A stretch of DNA of 64,000 nucleotides, from contig JAGUCH010000005.1 of assembly GCA_019096065.1 (NCBI GenBank), positions 5,022,001 to 5,086,000 of the forward strand. The letters run 5' to 3'. The notes below the pieces were generated by a model that was not told the origin of the DNA, ran no database searches, and saw only the letters and a program-made list of their open reading frames with translations. Numbering within the stretch: the stretch's first letter is position 1; the number at the start of each line of letters is the position of its first letter. This document shows positions 10,487-22,504 of the stretch, piece by piece. The stretch is from Paracyclopina nana. Taxonomy: Eukaryota > Arthropoda > Copepoda > Cyclopoida > Cyclopettidae. The position numbers and the translations under genes are program-made.

Positions 10487-13400
10487 ATGGGGTACATAGC
10501 AGTTCCAATCTATCTCGTGGCCCTCGGCTTAATCAGAGCTCCAGTGGAAGTGCTCTCTCAGGCTAATTCCAAAAGGTAGGAAAGAACATGCTTAAAATTC
10601 TATGGATCGAGGTTGCAATCATGTTGTAAAATTCGATTTTGCAATTTTCAGCGAACACACCAATGCTCTCAACATATTGGACTCACTGCTGGGAAATTAT
10701 GACAGACGAGCCACACCAACGAACCACTTAGGTCTCTAGAGAAATTACCATGATTTTTGTAGCTCTATAACATCTAGAGTATTACACAGTGCACGCGTTA
10801 CTCATCAGCTCACTGAGATCATGCAGACGAGATGCACTATAAATTGCTCAGCTCATCAAACTTCGCGATTTATAAACATTGAGCAGATGTAGTTTATGCT
10901 GCAATTATCTTTTTGTTGTATAGGGGTTGCCACTGAAGTGGAGTGCAAGCTGTACGTGAGGAGTCTTGGATCGATCAATCCTGATACCATGGTAAGAATT
11001 GATTTTTAGCCCTTTTCTCTAAAAGATACTACGCAAGTAGAATATACGAGCCTGAGTAGCTTAATGTAGTACTATAGGTGAGTAAAGTGAAAGCAGAAGT
11101 TGAATTTCAATAACGACTTCAAAGAGATTTACAAAGTGCTCTCACGAATGGCAATTCGAATAGAAATCAGACCAACTTTGTTTCTCCACTAAGAGCAAAA
11201 AAACCAGGCCCGTCCACCAAGGCATGCCTTGACGCAACTTTTTTAAGCCTCACGCAACTAAGATTCTGTCATTACTTCGAGGGCGCCACAGTCGTCCAAG
11301 TACATAAAAAAAGGCGCTAAATTCAAAATCAGATTCTGCTCCCCCTTTGCTCGCGTGAAGTTGAGCGCACGCTAAAGAATGATGCAAGTGACGTATTAAT
11401 TTGAGCGACCAGATTTGGCTTTTTTCCCAACAAATTTGCCCTCATTTGACTCTTTCTATAAGTGACAGATTTTTTTCTAATCAAAAAGAGTAGCTCTGCC
11501 CGGTTATTTCCACAGAATTCTATTTATTCTGTCAGAAGCCCTTCCATAGCATAGTTAGACTCCGTGTTTAGATAATTTCAGCTGGTAGTTCACCTTACAT
11601 TCTAGATCATCTTGAAAAAAACCACCTTTTTCGTTTTGTACTTAATTAGCTAGTTGATTGAGAAACATATGATTGGCCTTGATAAGCGCCGAGAAACTTG
11701 ATTGAGTGATTTTTTTGCAGGATTACCAGGCTGATTTGTACTTAATTCAGCATTGGTCTGACAAGCGGCTCAACCATGCTGAGCTTGTTGATCCATTGGA
11801 TTTGAACGACCCCAATTTAGTGAAAGCCATTTGGAAGCCAGAAGTTTACTTTCCCAATGCGAAAGATGCGGAATTTCAATATGTCACCGTGCCAAATGTC
11901 CTCGTAAGGATTGATCCGGGTGGCCAAATATTGTACATGCTTAGGTGAACCTAGCTTCATAATTTATTACGGAATCACATTTACAATAGGAATTTGCTCA
12001 ATTTCAGGCTCAAGTTGAAGTTCTCCTGCATGATGGAGCTTTCCAAGTTCCCACTAGATGAGCAAATCTGCACCATGGAAATTGCCTCATGTGAGCTAGT
12101 GGAGTGTAGCATGCTTTTTGCAGTACATTACTCTGTAATTCCTTGCTTTTTTCCTTCCTCATACAGTTTCCAAGACTACAAAGGAACTCGTACTAAGGTG
12201 GAAAGAAGACAACCCTGTCGATATTTCGAGTGAGGTGAAAATGCCTCAGTTTGAAATATTTAAAATCGTCCCCGCTCGGTGCCAGGAAACGTTCCATATA
12301 GGTAAAAAATCGACTCTTAATCAGAGCTACTTTGATTACTATCACTATACAAAGCTTCTGACAAGTTTCTTGATGGAAGGAATAATAAATGAGTAAATGA
12401 GTTGGAGGAAACTTCTTCCTGCAGGAAACTATAGTTGCCTCCTGGCAGAATTGCATCTGAAGCGCAGCTTGGGCTTTCACATGGTCCAATCCTACTTGCC
12501 CACCATACTCATTGTGGTCATTTCGTGGGTCTCGTTTTGGATGGATGTAGATTCCGTGGCTGGTAGGACAACCTTGGGAGTGACAACTCTCCTGACAGTC
12601 TCCAGCAAAGCATCAGGTTCGTTTCCATCTAAAGAAAAGTGATCTCCATCGTAATTGCAATAACTGTCCCCAATATTGATATCTCCTATCATATCTTTTT
12701 GTGAATCTGATCACTCTTGATCGTTTCCTTTTATGGTGCACATTTTCCATTTGCTGGCCTGGCCGGTCTTTCAAACAAATGCATTTTCCTCCTTTTTATC
12801 TCCTGAAGATAAAATATAAAATAATAGTATGTTTGTGTACGCTTTTGTGCACATGGCTTTGTACCTTAATGTAAACTGATTGTAGCAAGCTGTCAGACAT
12901 CCCATCATATTGATTAATCTAGCTTAACCATATTCAGCATTTTCCCTTTACATTGCAGATGTGCAGGCAGAGGTTCCCTTGGTTTCCTATGTCAAGGTAA
13001 GAAGGACATATCCGTTTACCACACGTGGTAGCAGATAATTATTACAATTAAATGTATTTTAAAGGCCATTGACATATGGATGGGTGCTTGCACAGGATTC
13101 ATTTTTGCTGCCCTGCTTGAATTCACTCTCACTAACTACATTTGGCGGACTGGGCAAAAATACAAGCACCGCTCTAATTATGGCGGCAAAAGTGGCGGAA
13201 GTGACGTAACGTCAGCTGAGGCCGAAATTGGGCGGCAAACGATGGCAGACAACGGAAACGGCGGTTTCGGGCCGATGGCAGCTGCTGCAACAGCTGCAGC
13301 GTCCGGTTTTGACCCGTCGATGTTTACACAAATGATGGCAGCTGGTGCAGTAACGGGAAACGTCATGATTGGCAATTCTGAAGGCTTTACCGAGACTCTA

Positions 13401-14156
13401 GACGAGCAAATGCCCCTCACATCATCGCCAACTAGCAGTTTGCTCAAGCGCAGGAGCTTTCAGCCAACCAGGTCCAAGTAAGAAACTTTTTTAATCATCT
13501 CAATGGCCTGTAGCGCTATTTTTGCAACCATACTGACCATTTGCAAAGCAAGCTCTTCAAAGTTTTGAAAAACAACCTGGAGTAGCCTGTTTTTTCAGCC
13601 CTAAACGAGCCATATTTTTTTCTTTCCTTCTAGGGAGTCTTTTAAGTATGCTGATCATATGGAGCTTCAGCAGCAATGCGAAAATGCAGCCCAGTGTGGG
13701 CAAAATTCACCCACGGGTATTCACATGCAGGCGTCAAATGGGTCCCAATTTTCAACAGTTGACACAGAAGTGGTAAGAAAGCTCTTATACTATGTACTAA
13801 CTTTTATCTCTCGTGAGATCTACGTAGGAACTTTTTTTGCCTCCTAAAAATAGGCCCTCGCACTACTTTGTGCAAGAATTTGAAGGAGCATTTTTTCACT
13901 CAGCGTTTCATCTCTGTTACAGATTGGGAAAACAGCTGGGTCAAGAAAGCCTGCGAATTGTCGGGTGGTAACTTTTGAAGGGTCTGACAATAATAAAGTA
14001 CTGCGCAAAAGTGGTGGTGGCTTCAATCGACCTGATGGGCAATTTTACTGCCGTCTTGCTGTACATATTGACGAGTTTTCTCGCTTGCTCTTCCCAGTGG
14101 CTTTTACAGTCTTCAACATAATTTACTGGAGCTACTACACGCACTGGAGTAAATAG
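10487..14156 (+). CDS. Cys-loop ligand-gated (anion-type) channel subunit
   Basis: Eleven exons join in phase to 564 residues: 10487-10575, 10652-10731, 10924-10991, 11721-11944, 12008-12090, 12167-12301, 12425-12616, 12959-12996, 13065-13477, 13634-13772, 13923-14156. A signal peptide is followed by a ligand-binding domain with the 15-residue Cys loop (Cys161-Cys175) and the second Cys pair of glycine/glutamate-type chloride channels (ARCQ, NYSC). M1 is about 246-266, M2 275-290, M3 305-328, then a long low-complexity cytoplasmic loop, and M4 near 540-559. By family it forms a pentameric plasma-membrane channel. Sequence style resembles invertebrate pH-/glycine-like or GluCl channels; subtype and ligand cannot be fixed by eye. 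The residues just before M2 read Val-Ala-Gly-Arg instead of the usual Pro-Ala-Arg. Confidence 0.92.
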
Positions 14157-16374
14157 ACAGCCCAGAGGTCAGAAAAATGCACACACAATTTCCCTGGAAT
14201 AACCCACGTGTTGTTAGTATTACCTTCTGGCTGTTTATTTTGGTTGCAGGAAAGTCCGTACGTATGAATCGTGAACGAGGCAGGCTGACTGTGATTGGTT
14301 GACTGTGACAATCAGGCATCTGAACTTAAGTTTGCATGGATGAATGGACCAAAGTACTACTACACCTACAACTATGAATGTGAACCAAAAAAATTATGTG
14401 TGTGTGTGTGTAACATGCCTCACTGACTTCTGGACTCCAATAATACATATGTACTTATGACTTCCAGTTCTGCTACTATTATTGTACTGCTGCACTGCTA
14501 TTGTAGACTATATACTGAGAAGGAAGAAAAAAGAACTTGGACAGAACTCCTTAAATTAATGATTATGCTGAAAATATAACAGGTTGAATTGAATTAACGA
14601 GTGCTTTCAAATTGGAGAAAAGTATCAATATACTGGGTTTTCCTCTTAACGAATTGTACATGTGAACATGAAAGCAAAAGGAGAGCTAGAGTGTGAGGCC
14701 TCAAATTTAAAGGGTAAAGAGCATTCCCTACAAGTCTTAAGCCTCTCTCTTTTTACCACAGTAGCAATAACATAGCAGCTTTACACATTAGGTCATTAGG
14801 TGTGAGCGCCAGAGCCTAAAATAGGTACCAATTTGGATTTGATCACTTATATAAGCAGGGCCTACGAGATGTTTTCCTGGACAGAAAATAAACCTTAAAA
14901 AAGAATCCAGAAGAGATAATCGGGTCAAGCAAACAAAGAACATGTCAGTTACATGACAGCAATACTTGAGATTCTTGCTTATTTGTTCATCAGTCTACAT
15001 CCGGGGAATTAAGGCACTTGCCGCATTTTGAACCCAAAAAAACACGCATGCAGTATAAAGGCCAAATAATTACCCCCATTGTCGCATGCCAAAGAAGCAT
15101 TTTAGAAGGACTCGCCAGAAAAAAACCAATTTGGAATCAAGCACACCCTTGCCAGGAAAAAGAGGCCTTTATGGATTATCAGTAAATATGGGATGCACAA
15201 CGTGTATTTTTTCTGAGTCATTCAATCATTTGCAGCTACGATAAATAACTTGGTTTGGCCCATCACAAACGAGTTCGACATTGAAACGTCATTTGCGCAT
15301 ATTTTAGCTCGAGGCAAAGAAAAAATAGTGGTTTATGCAAATGACCAAACAGTCACCTTGTTTTTGTCTTAATATTTCAGCTTGGTAGTCATCTAATTTT
15401 TGCTTTGTCTACGATTTTTATTCCAAGATCCACAGTTGCGTAAAAAAATACCTTAAAATCCATTTTGAGTCACATTAAAAAAATTCACACCGATGCAGTC
15501 GGTGTGTTATTGAAATGTCAGCGTGTAGGGTTAAAAATAGGAATCTTGAGGCAAGATAAATAGTGTGCAAGCGGCTCCTCTTTCAAACTGACTCTCCAAG
15601 GAAAGGGAGTGCATTATAAAAAAGAATAGTACTTTCTATGATAATTTTCCTGCTCATTCAATGTTTATCCTCATTGTATAGTGTAGAATAGAGTATACAG
15701 ATCTCGTGGGCTTTAAGCGGATTCAATTCACCTGCAAAGTTTTTTTTGTTGGCTGCATGAGAACACCTACTGTGTTTTTCAGCTCTCCATGCCACTTCTT
15801 GGCAACAAGCTGCATTCAATCACATCCGGGTTGAATAAAAGCCTCAAAATAGCCCACGAGTCATTTTCCAAGAATGGATTAAGGGATTCCAAAGAATTAA
15901 GAAGGGTGACGATTGCCAAAATAGTAGAACAATTGCATTGATTTGAAAAACAATTGCCACTTGGCAAATTGGCCAGAACCGAATCAATCAATAAAAATGG
16001 CTCACAAAAAGGTGCATGATTTTATGTCCATCTTTTCATATCCTTATGATTTATTAAGAGCTGAGGAAAACGATTAAAGCCACTTGCTCACGTTTTAGTA
16101 ATGGCAAAAAATTAATTCGCAAATAGATTAGCACAATACATTTTAAAAATTTGTTAAAAAATGCAGGATTTAGCCGCAAGCTAAGCATGCGCGTAAGTAG
16201 CGGCCAGCTTGGACGTTGATGCATCAAAGCGTATCAATCTTTTGCGAGCGTGCCAAGAGCCAAAACAGAATTTGATGGGCCCAGGCTTTATTTCTCACCT
16301 GAAGCTAAGAGAATCAGGATGCCAAGAAGTTGCCAGCATCAGTGATTTTTTTGGGTACAACTTAAAAGAAAACC
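14157..16374. other. Intergenic region
   Basis: It contains the channel 3' UTR, a short TG run near 14395 and no convincing coding segment. One perfect hairpin is listed separately. Confidence 0.6.
15486..15506. repeat. Perfect 8-bp stem hairpin
   Basis: CACACCGA, a 5-base loop TGCAG, and TCGGTGTG form an exact inverted repeat in otherwise AT-rich spacer. It could be a palindromic protein-binding site. No gene is near enough to assign a role. Confidence 0.45.
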
Positions 16375-19300
16375 ATGAAGCTTTTGAGGGTCCAAGTGCT
16401 GTTATCTGTGCTTCTATCCCTGAGCTCGCCTTCGATTGGGCAAAGGGTGTACCATTTCTGCACAACATCGTTCACACGTGAAAGGGTTCCGGGTGTTTGT
16501 AAGCCTTTGGTAAAGTGTGTGCGATATTTTCAAGACATTCCCAAACTGGTAAACAATCCGTGCACTCTCAAATCGGGAGAGTTTGGAGTTTGTTGTCCTC
16601 AGTTCACCTTCATCAAAAAAGGTGTGTGATCCAGCTAAAAAAGCTTTTAGGGTACTTTTTCGATTGCATCCACGTGAAAGCTCCAGATTTTGAAGCGTGG
16701 GCTGCAGTAAATCTTTTTAATGCCATCAAAATCATTGCTTGTCAACTCAGCTAAAAACATTTAGAAACACAATTTAGCTAAAATATTAGGAATTTGCATT
16801 TGGACAGCCTTCTGCAGACAAAATAACCCACTTCTGCATGAATCCATTTAGCCTAATTAAATATCTCATTTTCTTTTAGTGGTTTACTACACCGTGAAGC
16901 AAAAAAAGTGTATGAAATTACCTAACCTTACTAATCCTATGACTAACACTGATTTCAACTGATCACAATGTCTGTATAACTGATGAAAAACACATAAAAA
17001 TGATTTGCTCAATTTCTTTTCTTTACAAACTTTCAGGCTATCTTATGATCTCCTTTTCTGGCAAATTGGTCTTTATTATTAGCCCTCATGAACGACTCAT
17101 TGACTCTCTCCTATTGAAATGACACAAAAAACTGGTTCGAGGCAGAAAATTCAAGACTTGAGAGCACATTTTTCTTACTTGAAATTGGGATCAGTTTCCA
17201 CAAGTCTCAATTTTCCCTTTTTCATGCTTGGTTGCAGCTGTACTCTTTCGTAATTAGATGCCACAAAATTAGTGACCACTTTTAAAAATAAAAACGTTAT
17301 GATTCCAGCTCAGCCTCGTTTGCTCACTCCACCACAGCCTCCTAAAGTGGAGATTCCCCCTATAAAAACAAATGACATCAATGCAGCAGCGAAAGAAGCG
17401 GATAATGTGAGAAAACAAGTGCGAAGCCTGGAGCTGAATCTCAGGCAGTCAGGCATTGTAGCTCAAGATCAAGGTCCCTCATCAATCCATAGACATTTGC
17501 AAAGAAGCAGCAAAAAATCCAGGCAATTAAGCCAGCAAGCCACAAAAATCGTTGATGCATCTCAAAACCTCATGGAAAAGTAAAAAAATGCCAATTCCTC
17601 CTTTGCATATTGCTTTAACTTGAAGCTAATCTTGTTTCTTCAGATTTGCACTGTCCAAGGATCAAGGTACCTTTGCTTTGCCCACTTTCAAAACGAAAGG
17701 CACCAACTTAGCTGTGACTCGTTCCACTGAGGCCTCCGATTGCTCCACTTTGGAGTTGAGCCCCACCAACTGTCAGACCCTCGTTTCCAGTAAATATAGA
17801 AGTGAAGATGGATCCTGCAATAACCTTGGTCATCCCTTCTGGGGCAGAGCAAATACTGCACTTACCAGGCTATTGCCTCCAGACTATGAAGATGGTATAC
17901 ATGTCATAACAATTGGTCATTGGGCATGTATGATTTGTTTTTTCAGGAATATCTTTACCCAGGGGAGCATCCAAAAATGGGACGAGTCGATTGCCCTCCC
18001 CCAGACTTTTGAGCATGGCTCTCATTTCCCATGAAGATAAACCAGACGTCGAGCACACTCTTCTGCTCATGCAATGGGGTCAATTTCTCGATCATGACTT
18101 GACTCATACCCCTTTGAATAAAGGTGAGTTCAGTCACAACAAAATAAGTCAAAACTGCTTTTTACATATTTATTAGACTTACTTTAAAATAAGCTTTGTG
18201 TTGCATTATCAAAAATTCTATTTTTTAAGACCTGCGAAAATAACCGCAAATGTTCCGAAAGATAGGTTGCGTGAGCATTCGCAGTTATTTTCTTGCGATC
18301 ACAACATACCTCTCAATTTTAGATGATTGAGGTGAAAACTGAGTTTTACGCAAATAGCCTTTTTTCAGGATCTTCCGAGGATGACGAGGGAGTGAGCTCA
18401 AATTTGGTGGAGGAGAAGACTGAAATTAAATGCTGCCAGTCTGGACTGAAGCTACCCGCCTCATTACTCCATCCTGAGTGCTTTCCAATCGAGATTTTGC
18501 AAAACGACCCCTTTTATGGGCGATTCAAGCAGCAGTGCATGGAATTTGTGCGTTCCATGCCTGCAGAAAGGCCAGATTGCAGCCTTGGCCCAAGGGAGCA
18601 GGCATGTTTTCCCCATCCAATAAATTAAGCTCAAAATTATATTGCTTTATGCTAATTCAGGTTAACCAAATCACTTCGTATCTGGATGGAAGCAACGTAT
18701 ACGGCTCTGACTCATCCATTTCAAGGGGGTTGAGGCTGGGTCGTCGAGGCCGTTTGAGGGTGACGAGGATAGAAAAGGAGGATTTGCTGCCATTGGCTCC
18801 AGAAGAGTGTGCAAATCATGCCAAAAGGCAGTACTGTTTTGCAGCAGGTACACAACATGATGACTTTTATGGCTTGTCCTTATATACTATACTTGATATT
18901 AAATTTTGTAATGTCCTCCTCTCAAGGCGACCTCCGATGCAACGAGCAGATCCAGCTGACTGTGATGCACACAGTGTGGCTTCGTGAACATAATCGCATT
19001 GCTAGCCAACTTTTGCTGTTAAATCCTCATTGGGACGATGACAAAGTTTACCAAGAAGCTCGTCGGATTGTGGTGGCTGAAATGCAGCACATCACCTATA
19101 ACGAGTGGCTCCCCATCATCTTAGGCATGAAATATATGGATGACTTCAGCATGAAGCCCACTGAGAGTGGATTTAATCAGCTTTATGACCCAGAAGTAAA
19201 TCCCGCTATCACCAACGCCTTTGCCACGGCTGCTTTCAGATTCGGACACAGCTTGGTCCAAGGCAGAATGCAGTAAGGCTTATTTTCATATTTTCTGTGA

Positions 19301-20379
19301 ATGCTTCATTTCCGAACCATTTCATCGTTCTAAGAATTGCGTACATTATTTAAGCATGCTCGGTTGAGCAATAGGAGGTTTATTTTTATTATAATGCTCT
19401 ACATATGCTACTTTCCAAGAGGAACGAAGAAAATCTGCATAAATCCATCTATATACAGGAATATCGGCATCTTTGGTGATCTCGTCAAGTCCCTTGAGCT
19501 CCACGAGCACCAGCTGTCACCGTTCGCCATTTACGAGGAGCATTCTATCGATGGGTTTGTCAGGGGCCTAGCGACTCAACCTGTCCAGACCATGGATGCC
19601 AGCTTTTCGGAGGAATTAACCGGTCGACTTTTCCAAGGCGTGAACGAAACGCATGGCATGGATTTGGTAGCTTTGAACGTTCAAAGAGGCCGAGATCACG
19701 GGCTTCCCTCGTATTTGCAGTGGCGAAAAATTTGCGGCCTTCCAAAGATCTCCAGTTGGAGAGAAATGGCACCCGAAGTGAATGGGCCTCAGGTAATAAT
19801 ACAGCACAACATTTTTCATTCTCCACAAAAGCAAAAAAAGGGAGGGAAAAAAGAAAAGTTCTTTCCATCTTTATGCTCTATAGTTGGTGCCAAGATTGCA
19901 GAGGCTTTATAGACGAATTGAAGATGTGGACCTTTTCATCGGGGCCATATCTGAAAAGCCAGTTGCAGGCTCTTTGCTTGGGCCTACTTTTCAATGCATT
20001 GTCGGTGACCAATTCAGACGGTTGCGACTAGGCGATCGATTTTGGTACGAGGAGCCGAATCAGCCGGGATCTTTCTCCCTTGGTACTATGCCGCTAAAAA
20101 GATCCATCTTGTACGTATCCGAATCTGTATTTTCATTTCCAGCTCAATTGGAGGCCATTAAAGAGGCCAATTTGGCTAGAATTTTATGTGACAATTCGGA
20201 CGCCATCCAGCTCATGCAACCTTTGGCTTTCAAACAGCCCACAGCTGATATGTAATGAATAAAATGACTTCGATGTATTTCAAAATTACATCTATACATT
20301 ATGTATTTTCAGGAATCAACGTGTGGATTGCAAGAGTCAAGCCATTCCTCGTGTGGACTTAAGCGCGTGGAAAGAGTGA
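16375..20379 (+). CDS. Haem peroxidase with N-terminal CLIP domain
   Basis: Eleven exons join in phase to 818 residues: 16375-16621, 17273-17579, 17644-17894, 17947-18123, 18369-18601, 18661-18847, 18927-19272, 19459-19792, 19884-20082, 20143-20251, 20313-20379. A signal peptide (about 1-22) is followed by a six-Cys CLIP-like domain ending VCCP, a basic linker, then an animal haem peroxidase domain (about 210-800). Visible landmarks are the distal-His motif QFLDHD (His318), LDGSNVYGS, the Arg-rich helix before YNEWLP, the proximal-His motif FRFGHSLVQ (His575) and RGRDHGLP. By family it is a secreted peroxidase using hydrogen peroxide; chorion or cuticle cross-linking or immunity are options. 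The second exon start (after AAATTAG) is the weakest junction. The intron after 18601 appears to be GC-AG. The stop codon overlaps the end of the GPCR gene on the other strand. Confidence 0.93.
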
Positions 20380-22504
20380 TGCCTTCATTTTCTTCCATAA
20401 GCTTGCCTTAAATATAGTATCTGTATTTTGTCCCACTACATGTGTCGAGTTCTCCTTTTCCATTTCAGGCGTTTCCAGCGCCATCTGGCGGCGTCTGAAC
20501 CAAAGGCAGCAAGTCATTAGGTGCCAAGCTTGATCGCGAATCTCCTTGTTGCACAAGCAATACGCGTAAAAGTTGAAGGATGCAATGCTTATCTCCAGCA
20601 TGTTGGCAACAATTCTCAGCCGCTGCAATACAATACTTAGGCTTGCGGTTATTACGTAGGAAACTCAATGTATTTTGTGCATTACGCGCCGTTTTGCCAT
20701 AGCTATAGGCCTGTTGACACAAGACTTTTAAAAGCCCCTTTTGAGAGCACACTTTGAAAACATAATAATATGTATATTTTTGTTACTTATGTAATGAGCC
20801 AGATTGAATAAGGGCAACTTTTGTAATTAAAAGCAGACCATGAAAAAAATTGGTTTGGTCACCATTGAAGCCCGACTCATACAAGATTTAAAAGCGAGCA
20901 AGGGAAACCTAATTTAGAACGTACCTGAAAGGCTAAATGAGTTCTGTACTTTTCTCCATCGAGAATTCTCACGACCGAAGAGGGAATGTTGCAGACAGTG
21001 AACAAGAGAGTAATGACTGCGAGTATAACCATGACACTTTTTTCCTTGCTATGGATAATTGTCAGAGACAATCTTCGAGCTCGATTGCGCCTCGTCGTTG
21101 CGACCGCAACCTCAGCAGTCGACTTTGCAGGGTTTCGAGCAATACAATCATTGTCTGCATTTTGATCATCCGCAGGAGCTTGTTGGTGTAATTGCATCGT
21201 TTGGAAGTTCAACTGCTTTGAACTCCTTTTTGCCTCGTGCAGCGGTTCAAGGCTGCAGCTATCTTTTCTGCCAGATATGGCAAAAGGCCTGGAATACATT
21301 ACTGAAGCGTGTAATTACTCTGGAGCAGCTGTACTATGTATTATACTGTACCTGGGTGTAGCGGATACTTCCGAATGGCCTACTCTGATATTGGAGAAAA
21401 ACTTGGAAGATTTCGGATTGAGTTTGCTCGACGTTCGATGCACGAACCTCGAAGCCATCAACTTTTTGCGACGTCGTATGGATACATTGAACTGTCTAAT
21501 CATGGCTATATTGAGGAAATTGAGGATGACCGTCGGACAGAGGCGAGTCAAGAGTTCATTGATGATCAAATATGCCAACCAAATGGGAGAACTTGCGAGG
21601 CCTTTAATGGCCTGCTTCGTATACGAGCACTCAGCAGGACCTTCGACAAAAGTTAGATTGAGTTGAGTCACATTGGGAATCGTTTCCAGGCAAAGGCAGA
21701 GGAAGATGGCGGATCCATTCTCGGATTTTTCCTGTGGCCAGAACGCCATTGTACTATTGTTAAAGTCTTCCGCCGCTGCGGTGGTGGCCATTTTGTCGTA
21801 ATTTAGAACTGGAGTAAAACAATGCGTGGCTGTGACGCGTTCCGACCACAATCTCGGCAATTGGAGAATGAAACCGAAGAAAAACGAAAGAGCTACATCC
21901 ACCCAAGGATTCTTCATTTGCCTGTGCTTCTGGTATTTCGTGGGGTGACATATGGCAAAATACCTATGAAGCAGCACAAATATATAGCGGAAAAAGGCAG
22001 CAAAGTTGAATTTATGGCCTACCTGTCGAAAGTCATGCAAACAACGATGAAAACAGATGCTGCCAAAAATCCATTTGCTATGGGCTTTTCAAAGTGTACA
22101 CGGTAGTAAAATGCTACGTAATTTGGGTCCTCCACGCCTGTGGAATCTTCGTGATTGTGCAGAAGATTCGTCACAAACGATATGGCGAATGACAAGAAAC
22201 CCAGGTCAGCGAAGGACAGGCCTTTCAAATAGACATAGATTTTGGCTGAAAACTTGGAGTTGCTCAAAATGATGAGATTGGCCATAGTGCCAAAGAGTCC
22301 CAGGGTGAAGAGTACAGGAGAACACAGCTTGTAAGCCCTGTATTGGGCCAAAGCTATGGCCTCTTCCACTTCGGTAATGTTGTCATATATTAAGGCCATC
22401 CTCAGTTGAACTGATACATTCTGTAAATGTATCTCGTGAATGCGCAGTTGTAGCTCATATGCTATCTTTATTGTTATACTGCCTAAGCAATCTTTTTTTA
22501 GCAA
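20359..22504 (-). CDS. Class A peptide-type G-protein-coupled receptor
   Basis: Four exons in transcript order are 22504-22023, 21963-21352, 21288-20925 and 20622-20359, giving 573 residues in phase. Seven hydrophobic segments are visible. TM3 ends in DRY (split by the first intron) followed by FAICHP. TM6 contains VITLLFTVCNIPSS. TM7 has N-F-Y-A-Y in place of NPxxY, a form reminiscent of insect FMRFamide and myosuppressin receptors. The N-terminal part carries NIT and NVS glycosylation sequons, and ECL2 is long with several more. The tail is basic (CCLWFRRRQ). Start choice: the first Met is used, but a downstream Met (near 22399, MALIYDNIT) could be the real start. Ligand unknown. The last seven codons overlap the peroxidase stop region. 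Confidence 0.88.

Noticed and set aside
14395-14412. TG dinucleotide run
   Set aside because: An ordinary short microsatellite with no further signal.
15779-15991. 70-codon minus-strand frame in the spacer
   Set aside because: No homology recognised, no splice context and no codon character; likely chance.
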